From assembly GCA_009782475.1 (NCBI GenBank), contig WRIZ01000015.1, positions 1-47,476 on the forward strand: 47,476 nt of DNA, given 5' to 3'. The DNA is from Oscillospiraceae bacterium (lineage in GTDB: Bacteria; Bacillota; Clostridia; Oscillospirales; UBA929). Made by a program: the position numbers and the translations under genes. The notes beneath the pieces were generated by a model. It was given only the letters and a program-made list of their open reading frames with translations, ran no database searches and was not told where the DNA came from. This document shows, in pieces, positions 41,901-47,476 of this stretch (position 1 is the first letter of the stretch; the number at the start of each line of letters is the position of its first letter).

Positions 41901-44900
41901 ACAACGCCCTTTTCATCACAAATAAACGCCAGCCAAAGCTCCTGTCTCCCAGCGCGCGGGCGTCGCCGCACCAGGCAGACGTCTTTTTCAATCCGTGTGT
42001 CAAGAAAGAGTTTGCTGAACGCCGGATGGGCAGAATAATCCTCCAGCCGCTGTAAAACCGGCTCAAAGTAACAGGCGGCGATCCCCCTTGCCGTCTCCGA
42101 TCCTTCGTTGCGCAGGGTTACAACGCGCAGCTCTGCGTTTTCGTTCTCCGGGACAGAAAGGCGCGTCTCGTGCCGCAGCCCTCCCGCCGTTCCCCTCCAC
42201 GCGCAATGCGTCCCTGTAAAGGACGCTGAATCGGGCAGCAGATCGATTCCGTCAAAATAAAACCGCAGCCCAAGCGTCAGGGAATCCCTGCCGCATTGGG
42301 AACGGGACAGCCCGTTGTCGGCACACAGGACGGTATAGGAAGCGTTGCCCAGCAGCAGCGTTTTGGGTGCGTTGTTCTGAACGCGCTCGATTTCAACCTG
42401 ATAATCCATCCCTTCGGCACGCTTTGGTTTATCGGGTATCTCGCGCCCGGCCGGACGGATGACCGCCGCGCCCACCGGAACCCGTTCCTGCAAAAGCCCC
42501 GCGAAAGCCCCCATCGACGGGTCGCGCATAAACCGCTTTTGCAAGATGTTGCCCCGCAGCGCGTTGCACACGGCGGCCAAGCTCATCCCCAAATGATGGC
42601 TCATATAGCACCGCACTTGTGTGAAAGGCGATTTCCGATCTTTTTCCGTTACATTGTTTCTGGAAGGGGTATAGTCCAACGCTTCAATCAGACCATATTG
42701 CCCCTCCGTCCCCAGCTTGTAAATCCTCCGCAGATTCCGCACCGACGCGGCGGGGTGGGTCAGCAGGGTCAAAAAGCTCGAATAAGGCGAAATGACATGG
42801 TCGGCTCCCAGCCCGCGCTTATAGGCCAGCGTTGGTACGCCGTGCGCTTTGTATTGGTAACTGAGAGAGCGGTCGAAGGCGTAAAAACAGCTTTCCGAGA
42901 CCCCCCAGGGGCCTCCCCGGCGGGAAGCCTGCACCCGCTGCGCGTATACGGCGAAGTCCAGCGATTCTTTGAGCAGTGAGTTGCGGTAAGCCGGGAGGAG
43001 AATATGGGGCATGAAATATTCAAACATCGTCCCCGTCCACGACGCCATCCCCCGGTACCGCCCCAAAGCCGTCTGCGCCCGTCCAAGACGCTGCCAGTGT
43101 TTTTTATCCACTTCGCCCCGGGCTACGGCAATATAGCTGGTCTGCCGAGCCTCAGAGGCCAGCAGATCATAGACGCCTCCTTCGGTCTCAGGGCTGTCTA
43201 AATCTGCGCTGATGCGGAAGAGTTTTTTCTTTTGATCGTAGAGGGGCAGAAAGTCCATCTCGTCGGCCAACGCCTTCGCGCGCGCGGCCAAGACGGGTTC
43301 CTCCCACTCGTTCAGCCCTTGGTTCAGGGCAATCAGGCAGCCGCACAGATTGCCCGAATCGACCGAGGAGACACACCGGGGGGAAAGCGGCTCCAGCGTG
43401 CGGGTATCATACCAGTTCAGCAGATGCCCGTTCCATTTGGGCATATCTTCCAGCGTTCGGATGATCCCTTCGATCAGCACAACGGCTTTCTCTTTGGCGC
43501 ACAGCCCCAAATCAACCGCCGCCTGCGCGCAGGTGAGCGACAGCCCGATGTTGGTCGGCGAGGTGCGGTAGGCCACGCCCGCAGCGGGCTGCTCTTGAAA
43601 ATTATCGGGGATGAGATAATGGTCTTCCGGCAGGAGATGGTCTTCAAAAAACTGCCACATCAACGCCGCCTGCCGCATTAAGAAGGCGCGGTCGGCGTCG
43701 CCGAGCTTTTCAACCGTCGGGCTGGTTTTGCTCACGGCAAACGCGATGAAAGGAGACGCCGCCCAGCCCGCGCCCAACACCCAGCCGACCGCCGAGCGGG
43801 AAAGCAGGGCGGTCAAGACGCCCCACGCAAGGCCGGGGAACATTTTGCGCGCGGTTTGAACAACGCCGGAGGCTATTTTTTCTGTTTCCTCCGAAGTCGT
43901 CCATTGCAGCAATTTGCGTTTTGTTATCCACATCCTCCACAGCGCAAGCAAGGCGGCGTGCGCCGAGATGAACGCGTTATACGGCAAGAAGGCCAATGTC
44001 AGCAGGGTTTGGCTCAACACCGCCGGAATCCCGGTGATGATGGCGGCATGTGTCCGATTGCTCCGTCCGGGTCTTCCCACCCGTTCGGCAAAAGTGAGAA
44101 GGAGATGCGACGCCGAGGCCGTCAAGGCCACGGCGAGAACGGTTCCAAAAACCCATCCGGGCAGCAGCGTCCCGGCCGTCAGAGCCGCCAGCGTCGCAAC
44201 CGGGGTCAGGCTTCCCCGCAGAGGGTCAAAGAGTTTCCAGCGCGCCAGCGGCGTGAGGTCTTTATTGAAAGCCCATTTGGCCGCTTGCCAGTCGCCGCGT
44301 ATCCAGCGGTGCTGGCGCAGAAACCACGCCCGCGCCGTGGACGGAAACCCATCGGTCAGCTCAACGTCTTCCATCAGACCGGCTCGCAGAAAGCCGCCTT
44401 CGAGAAGGTCGTGCGATAAAACGCGGTTTTCCGGCAGCCGCCCATCCAAGCATTTCAGATAGGCGTCTATGTCGGCAATGCCTTTGCCGTGAAAGCTGCC
44501 CTGCCCAAACAGATCGTGATAGACCTCGCCCGCCATGCCGCTGTAAGGGTCTAGCCCCCCCTGCCCGGCAAAGACCCGGGAAAAGACACTCTTCCCGGCC
44601 GCTTCCAGCTCAACCGCCATCCGCGGCGCGAGGATGCCGTGCCCGCTTACGACCACCTTCCGTTCAGGGTCGAGCACCGGGCGGTTGACCGGGTGGAGCA
44701 TAGCTCCGGCCATACGCCGCGCCGACCCCGGCGTCAGGGCGGTATCGCTGTCCAGCGTGATGAGGAAACGCGTCCCGTCTAAAGCTCTTTTATCACCGGT
44801 TGCCACACGCATCCCGCCCGGTTTCCCCCGGAGGAGACGGCAGAGCTCCATTAGGGCACCGCGCTTGCGTTCCCACGCCATGAATATTTTATCGCGCACA

Positions 44901-46243
44901 TTCCATTCGCGGTCGCGTGTAAACAGATAAAACCCGCCGCCGTACTTTTGATTGAGAGCAAAAATGGCCTGCTGCGCCGCGCTGAGGACGCGCTCGTCGG
45001 TAGAGCGGATTTTTTGCGCGCTGTCCGGCAGGTCGGCCAACAGCCCGAAGTGCAGGTTTTCTCCCGCGTCGCGGTTGGCAAGGCGGTATCCTTCCAGTTT
45101 CTTAGCAAACTCCGCGCCTTTTTGCCCCCCTGTCAGCAACACCGATACGACGCAAAGGGTTTTTCCCTCCGCCGGAATCCCGTTTGGCAGCTCCAGCCTG
45201 GGAACCGGGCGGCACGGAACCAGCCTTGTGACCAGGGCGTCTGTGATATTCTTGGCCATCGCCGCCAGCGGCAGCAAGAGAAGCAGCCCCGCCCATAACC
45301 GCTCGGTGAGGATGGCGCAAGCCGCTCCCGGCAGGATTGTCAGCAGGGTAAACGCGCAGAAATATAAAAGCCCCGGTACCCGGGACGGTTTACGGCCTAA
45401 AGGGCGTTCCCAAAGATATGTCCCCACATGCCGTTCTTTTTCGTCCTCTCCCGCCTCGCAGAGAGCCAAAATTGTCTCCGCCGTCTCCTGTTCGGTGCGC
45501 TTATCCTTCCTTGCCAGCTTTGCCAGCCGGCGGCGGTAAGCTCCCCGCGTCTCCTCGTCCATCTGCTCATACAGCGGGTCACGGCGTAAGACGGCTTCCA
45601 ACACCCCGGCGTTTTGCAGCGTTTCGGTCAAGTCTGCCGAGGATAGGAACCGCAAGGATGTGATCAAGCCGCCGATCGTTTCGGCATTGCGCTTGTGGGC
45701 TCCTTCCGCCGCCTCGGCAAACTCCTCGGTTCCCCGGTCGGGGATGCGTCCGGCCTGCCGCAGGGCAAAGGCGCGCGCTTCGGCTGTAAACGGGCTGTCG
45801 CCCGATGTTTTCTGATAGGCGTCTAAAATCCCGCCGATGTCCCGGCAGCATTGGGCGACGCGCGAAATGACCGCCGCACGCAGCATGGCGGTGAAAAGCC
45901 AAAGCTCCCGCTCGGACAGCGGCCGTCCGGCTTGTTTTTCTTTGAGAAAGCGGGATACCCCGGCTTCTGTGATCTCCCCGCTCCCCTCCACAAGGGTTTG
46001 CGCCAGACTATACACAAACGGGCGGCCGCCCGCGGCGGACGGAAGGCCGCGCGCGCCTTTTAACACCGCGCGGGCTTCTTCCCCTTCGCGGCGGCAGAGG
46101 TAACGGTTATCCAGCAGCCATTCGATCTCCTGCGGCAGCAAGCGGCTTGTCCGGTTCCACTCCGCCGCCCGTTCGGCGGTTTTTTCGATGATTTGAATGT
46201 TTTTACGCAGGAGCCTTGCTGTTGGTTTTCCCGATGTTAACAT
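38966..46243 (-). CDS. Cyclic beta-1,2-glucan synthase (GT84-GH189-GH94 layout)
   Basis: This 2425-residue membrane enzyme of the NdvB/Cgs type builds beta-1,2-glucan from UDP-glucose, cyclises it and trims it. Membrane helices flank residues 290-340 and 680-840. The GT84 glycosyltransferase lies between, with LDSDTA near 498 and QHRWIRGDW near 660. The GH189-like cyclisation domain spans about 850-1290 (MWQFFEDHLLPEDHYL, RTSPTNIGLSL). A GH94 phosphorylase-like part covers about 1340-2425, with GAGDWNDGMN near 2175. It ends at GRGGWSQYTGAAAWFYRV plus 23 residues, lacking the usual C-terminal beta segment. Three repeat elements sit in frame within 1460-1745. GGAGGG lies 3 nt before the ATG. 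Confidence 0.88.
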   Translation of the reverse strand: MLTSGKPTARLLRKNIQIIEKTAERAAEWNRTSRLLPQEIEWLLDNRYLCRREGEEARAVLKGARGLPSAAGGRPFVYSLAQTLVEGSGEITEAGVSRFLKEKQAGRPLSERELWLFTAMLRAAVISRVAQCCRDIGGILDAYQKTSGDSPFTAEARAFALRQAGRIPDRGTEEFAEAAEGAHKRNAETIGGLITSLRFLSSADLTETLQNAGVLEAVLRRDPLYEQMDEETRGAYRRRLAKLARKDKRTEQETAETILALCEAGEDEKERHVGTYLWERPLGRKPSRVPGLLYFCAFTLLTILPGAACAILTERLWAGLLLLLPLAAMAKNITDALVTRLVPCRPVPRLELPNGIPAEGKTLCVVSVLLTGGQKGAEFAKKLEGYRLANRDAGENLHFGLLADLPDSAQKIRSTDERVLSAAQQAIFALNQKYGGGFYLFTRDREWNVRDKIFMAWERKRGALMELCRLLRGKPGGMRVATGDKRALDGTRFLITLDSDTALTPGSARRMAGAMLHPVNRPVLDPERKVVVSGHGILAPRMAVELEAAGKSVFSRVFAGQGGLDPYSGMAGEVYHDLFGQGSFHGKGIADIDAYLKCLDGRLPENRVLSHDLLEGGFLRAGLMEDVELTDGFPSTARAWFLRQHRWIRGDWQAAKWAFNKDLTPLARWKLFDPLRGSLTPVATLAALTAGTLLPGWVFGTVLAVALTASASHLLLTFAERVGRPGRSNRTHAAIITGIPAVLSQTLLTLAFLPYNAFISAHAALLALWRMWITKRKLLQWTTSEETEKIASGVVQTARKMFPGLAWGVLTALLSRSAVGWVLGAGWAASPFIAFAVSKTSPTVEKLGDADRAFLMRQAALMWQFFEDHLLPEDHYLIPDNFQEQPAAGVAYRTSPTNIGLSLTCAQAAVDLGLCAKEKAVVLIEGIIRTLEDMPKWNGHLLNWYDTRTLEPLSPRCVSSVDSGNLCGCLIALNQGLNEWEEPVLAARAKALADEMDFLPLYDQKKKLFRISADLDSPETEGGVYDLLASEARQTSYIAVARGEVDKKHWQRLGRAQTALGRYRGMASWTGTMFEYFMPHILLPAYRNSLLKESLDFAVYAQRVQASRRGGPWGVSESCFYAFDRSLSYQYKAHGVPTLAYKRGLGADHVISPYSSFLTLLTHPAASVRNLRRIYKLGTEGQYGLIEALDYTPSRNNVTEKDRKSPFTQVRCYMSHHLGMSLAAVCNALRGNILQKRFMRDPSMGAFAGLLQERVPVGAAVIRPAGREIPDKPKRAEGMDYQVEIERVQNNAPKTLLLGNASYTVLCADNGLSRSQCGRDSLTLGLRFYFDGIDLLPDSASFTGTHCAWRGTAGGLRHETRLSVPENENAELRVVTLRNEGSETARGIAACYFEPVLQRLEDYSAHPAFSKLFLDTRIEKDVCLVRRRPRAGRQELWLAFICDEKGVVYETLREKVVGRGDSPRERAHGIESVQSITDIGSGGSPVPPIDPCVYAAAPVELAPGGEIELRFAMAAAATANDAVSAAKRTLKRTDGSPIPDETAQTLGLTPSERCEAFEWLSRMVFPGERAYSEKSAQSATDIPGGGAPPIGKGGLWSVGISGDLPLLLTVAVENAQWERVSRVVRQHRWLSLCGYPCDLAILLRDGGDYRRPARTLLMETLKACRAEHTAGRKGGVHAVDIESFAPGQEALLRAFASATVPYEQSPALLSEEGAADRRREEKSKPPEEESPFAASRYLPPEGGKERVIYRWESDNSFRFTIHGELPPLTWSHTLANQNFSALVTETGAGYIAFQNARENKYTPWSNDPLAIDGGTKITLDGVSLFAAEDGYPCGVTYGFGFARWEKQIGEVTVKTVQFVPPDRSALVTMIEAEETFTVTLQTTPILGVMPGDGRMCTVQTGEDGAVWIENPFNTAYAPQTFVITASEGFTHAPPGAGNLALSFEAQGRAVLVMGASRNKPGIGLLKELTRWDTAEEALQRTCQKWEKTVCQKQLESGSPALDHYGNGWALYQIIATRLYARASQYQCGGAYGFRDQLQDVCAVLKTQPRLAKTQILRACSRQYEEGDVMHWWHPAKREAGVSDKGVRTRCSDDLLWLPYTVSEYVGQTGDTSILFIKTPYLSSAPLEEGSDDRYESAAVTERKESVYEHCLRAFEKVMERGAGEHGLLLIGAGDWNDGMNLVGHKGRGESVWLTWFAAHTAERYAQMCKSLADMKNAERLQSWAGDLIAAAAAAWDGEWFLRGYYDDGSTLGSKDDAECRIDSIAQSFSALFGERVPKDKVKTALNSAVKNLADKEAGMIKLFAPPFSGRGSKDPGYIKGYVPGVRENGGQYTHAAVWLAMAFLKTGDWKTCLELLDMLMPENHDNAIYKAEPHVLAADVYGHQAHLGRGGWSQYTGAAAWFYRVLCDALETKEAELDTIPFAVV
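41016..41125. repeat. REP-like repeat pair inside the glucan synthase reading frame
   Basis: Unit 1 (41016-41055: CCTCCCTCTGGAGGGAGG, GCGAAGCGGC, GGGAG) and unit 2 (41081-41125: CTCCTCCCGCCGCC, hairpin, CTCCTCTGAGAGGAG) match the intergenic pair at 18911-19011; unit 2 differs at only a few positions. The reading frame stays open across it and gains about 37 residues (PALLSEEGAADRRREEK, PFAASRYLPPEGG) at residues 1706-1743. Confidence 0.85.
41472..41550. repeat. In-frame repeat element A in the glucan synthase gene
   Basis: It is homologous to 41777-41858 in the same orientation: shared AATGTCCGTG, AGATTGT, GCCCGCTCTC, preceded by a variable GGCGGC/GCCGCC palindrome. It encodes ERAYSEKSAQSATDIPGGG and following residues at about 1564-1590. 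Confidence 0.75.
41777..41858. repeat. In-frame repeat element B in the glucan synthase gene
   Basis: Partner of element A, about 305 bp away. It encodes ERAHGIESVQSITDIGSGG and following residues at about 1461-1489. Its minus-strand end GGACATTGGCTCC resembles the flank of the proS repeat (GGACATTGGATCC). Confidence 0.75.
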
Positions 46244-46276
46244 TTTCCCTCCGGCTAATCCGTGTCAAGCGCATAC

Positions 46277-46328
46277 GACGCAAATGAATTGCGTCTTTTG
46301 CGCTCTTCGTCCATTTTTGGATAGTATA
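46277..46328 (-). promoter_or_regulatory. Putative promoter and inverted repeat upstream of the glucan synthase
   Basis: Minus strand: TATACT (46323-46328) is a candidate -10 without a clear -35. About 27 nt downstream, GACGCAA (46277-46283) and TTGCGTC (46289-46295) form an inverted repeat in the leader, a possible operator or hairpin. Confidence 0.4.
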
Positions 46329-46442
46329 CCCGAGGGATGGGCTGTTCATGCTACATAGAGGGGTATTTCTCTGTTGTGTCAATCATCATTGAAGAGATCT
46401 GAATGTGTCCCCGTGCCGGAGGCGGAAAGGATGAGCCTATCC

Positions 46443-46562
46443 TCAAATATCTGATAGATCAGCACTGAAAAGGAAGCCGAGCAAATCCGCAAGAGTGTTT
46501 TCAGTATCATATAGCAGGAACAGCGCGAACAGCAACCGCGCAGAACGCAGGGTATTGAGCAT
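46443..46562 (-). CDS. Possible 39-residue hydrophobic peptide
   Basis: It opens with ATG at 46562 and encodes MLNTLRSARLLFALFLLYDT, then a short acidic/hydrophobic tail ending LFSADLSDI. One hydrophobic helix (residues about 8-19) could insert in a membrane. The ribosome site is weak. A 25-bp palindrome lies 15 nt upstream. Type I toxin-like peptide, mobile-element remnant and chance frame are all possible. Confidence 0.3.
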   Translation of the reverse strand: MLNTLRSARLLFALFLLYDTENTLADLLGFLFSADLSDI

Positions 46563-46577
46563 TAAAACGCCGCCCGA

Positions 46578-46602
46578 ACATCGGGTCAACTTGACCCGAT
46601 GT
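46578..46602. repeat. 25-bp perfect palindrome
   Basis: ACATCGGGTCAA-C-TTGACCCGATGT has 12-bp perfect arms, extended outward by CGCCC and GGGCG after a 2-nt interruption on one side. It has no T tract. It is a candidate operator or the end of a small mobile element. Confidence 0.7.
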
Positions 46603-46623
46603 GGGCGACACTGTTGTGCGTAT

Positions 46624-46995
46624 CTAATGCTTATTTCTACGAAGTTTTGAATATACAAATATAATCAGTAGCCCCACTATTATTGTAATACTTCCAATCG
46701 TAAAAACGGTTTTTCGCATACCCATTATACTTGCTAATAAAACAGACCATTCCGGTAAATTAGGATAATTATTCAGCATTGTAATAATGCCGATATTTTC
46801 TATCCAGTCGCATAACATAGCCAATAACGGAATTAAAAGCAAGTATCCATATCGTTTTTGACTTGCTATGTGTTTTAGTAGAAATGCTATAAGTCCGGCA
46901 TAAAAGAGCATATAGGTGAAAGGGAAAGGATAATCTAACGGCATAATTCTTGTCAGATAAAATGCTCTACCCTCTGTTCCCAATGCGGTCAACAT
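46624..46995 (-). CDS. Integral membrane protein, function unknown (N-terminus probably lost)
   Basis: This is a 123-residue frame from an internal ATG: helices near 28-42, 50-68 and 92-115, with acidic DWIENIGI between and a basic end (YSKLRRNKH). The frame continues upstream without a start codon for about 50 residues that look native (helix, then GYTYEEAHNM). The expected start reads ATAG instead of ATG (see next entry). AT-rich compared with the rest of the window. I recognise no named family. Confidence 0.55.
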   Translation of the reverse strand: MLTALGTEGRAFYLTRIMPLDYPFPFTYMLFYAGLIAFLLKHIASQKRYGYLLLIPLLAMLCDWIENIGIITMLNNYPNLPEWSVLLASIMGMRKTVFTIGSITIIVGLLIIFVYSKLRRNKH

Positions 46996-47149
46996 ATTAT
47001 GTGCTTCTTCATAAGTATATCCAAATTCAAAATCAAGGATATTTGCACCGTCTGTTATCCTTAATAATTTGGCTACACCTACTGCACTAAAATTTATTAT
47101 TACATAAAAAGCCGCAAACAGTAGAGTAAATACAATTGCTTTTTTCTAT
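46996..47149 (-). pseudogene. Detached N-terminal part of the membrane protein
   Basis: In frame with 46624-46995 it reads KKAIVFTLLFAAFYVIINFS and on to FGYTYEEAHN, an ordinary first membrane helix and loop. It is preceded by ATAG (minus strand, 47146-47149). Removing one base would give ATG AAA AAA. No ATG, GTG or TTG is available in this segment. Confidence 0.5.
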
Positions 47150-47380
47150 GATATTTTTTGTATAATCATATTAAGAAAATTATTCAATAATCTACCCCCG
47201 CAAAATATAAATTTTCTACGTTATTAATACCAAACATTCTATCACAATAAACACGTTTATGCAACGGTCAAAATGTAAAGATTCTATATGTAGGATTACA
47301 AAGTCACCGTCTCACACGCCAACCCCTGCGCCTCTGCGACAGCTCCGCAAACCAGCTTTCCCTTATAAGTTTTCTGGTTC
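47150..47380. other. AT-rich intergenic region
   Basis: I see no supported gene, RNA or terminator. The plus-strand frame starting at 47259 has no ribosome site and a low-complexity translation. Confidence 0.4.
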
Positions 47381-47476
47381 TTATTCTTTCACTAACTCCT
47401 CGATAAGCGCATTATATGTCTCTATAATATCCGAAAACACAAGGCTTCTATGACCGCTTCGCACAAGCCGCAGCAC
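47381..47476 (-). CDS. Partial reading frame at the window edge, function unknown
   Basis: The minus strand is open from the window end to TAA at 47381-47383. It encodes a C-terminus ending HRSLVFSDIIETYNALIEEL plus VKE, with an amphipathic helical character. The start lies outside the window. Confidence 0.4.
   Translation of the reverse strand: MLRLVRSGHRSLVFSDIIETYNALIEELVKE

Noticed and set aside
47259-47453. Plus-strand reading frame of 64 codons near the right edge
   Set aside because: No ribosome site, low-complexity translation, and it overlaps the better-looking minus-strand partial frame.

Overview
The window looks like a chromosomal segment of a Gram-positive, low-to-mid GC member of the Bacillota, probably class Clostridia. 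The evidence is strong AGGAGG-type ribosome sites, frequent TTG/GTG starts, sigma-A promoters with 17-18 bp spacing, tandem Spo0A boxes, a parS site, SLH and lipoprotein surface proteins, and a solitary formate-THF ligase with FolD. Nothing in the sequence fixes the genus. Most of the window is GC-rich core genome. Four stretches are visibly AT-richer and look acquired or fast evolving: about 200-1100, 9700-11400, 13800-15960 and 46600-47300.

Layout, left to right. Bases 1-123 are the 3' end of tmRNA. A short segment with a PIN-domain toxin and a small partner follows, bounded on the right by a second copy of the last 12 nt of tmRNA. Bases 1183-3695 hold a CsgG/FlgT-like fragment, a CBM9-like lipoprotein, a small membrane protein and a Lys/Ala/Asp-rich helical protein. 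Bases 3745-6127 are a phospholipid operon (pssA, psd, MBL hydrolase). Then come a chorismate mutase, an RraA-family aldolase, a secreted SGNH hydrolase and a frameshifted WG-repeat lipoprotein. Bases 9608-11504 are a 1.83 kb unit between 67-bp direct repeats at a tRNA-Leu 3' end. It carries hicBA and a solitary HsdR_N-type nuclease but no integrase. proS follows.

Bases 13808-15998 encode a lipoprotein and a secreted C39-like protein behind a promoter with tandem Spo0A boxes. Bases 16059-18849 hold a small charged protein, an M19 dipeptidase, two membrane-associated unknowns and a dCMP deaminase. Bases 18862-21917 are a VanRS-like two-component system. Pentose genes (araD, an FucI/AraA-type isomerase) face an HD hydrolase-thrS operon. 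A protein built of Gly-headed heptads follows.

Bases 27473-32640 (minus strand) are the str cluster in the order secG, tRNA-Ser, rpsL, rpsG, fusA, tuf. S12 carries Arg where streptomycin-sensitive bacteria have Lys. An SLH-anchored papain-like protease, a shortened MscS channel and a perfect parS site come next, then a minus-strand run lgt-folD-fhs preceded by a 2425-residue cyclic beta-1,2-glucan synthase (GT84-GH189-GH94 layout). The window ends in AT-rich DNA with a 25-bp palindrome, a membrane protein with a damaged start, and a cut-off reading frame.

The most unusual observations are these. Repeat elements lie inside coding sequences without breaking the frame: two related elements and one REP-like pair in the glucan synthase gene, and a related short palindrome twice in proS. 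Two small tRNA/tmRNA-bounded segments carry toxin-antitoxin or nuclease genes without a recombinase. The S12 Lys-to-Arg substitution, the parS site and the tandem 0A boxes also stand out.
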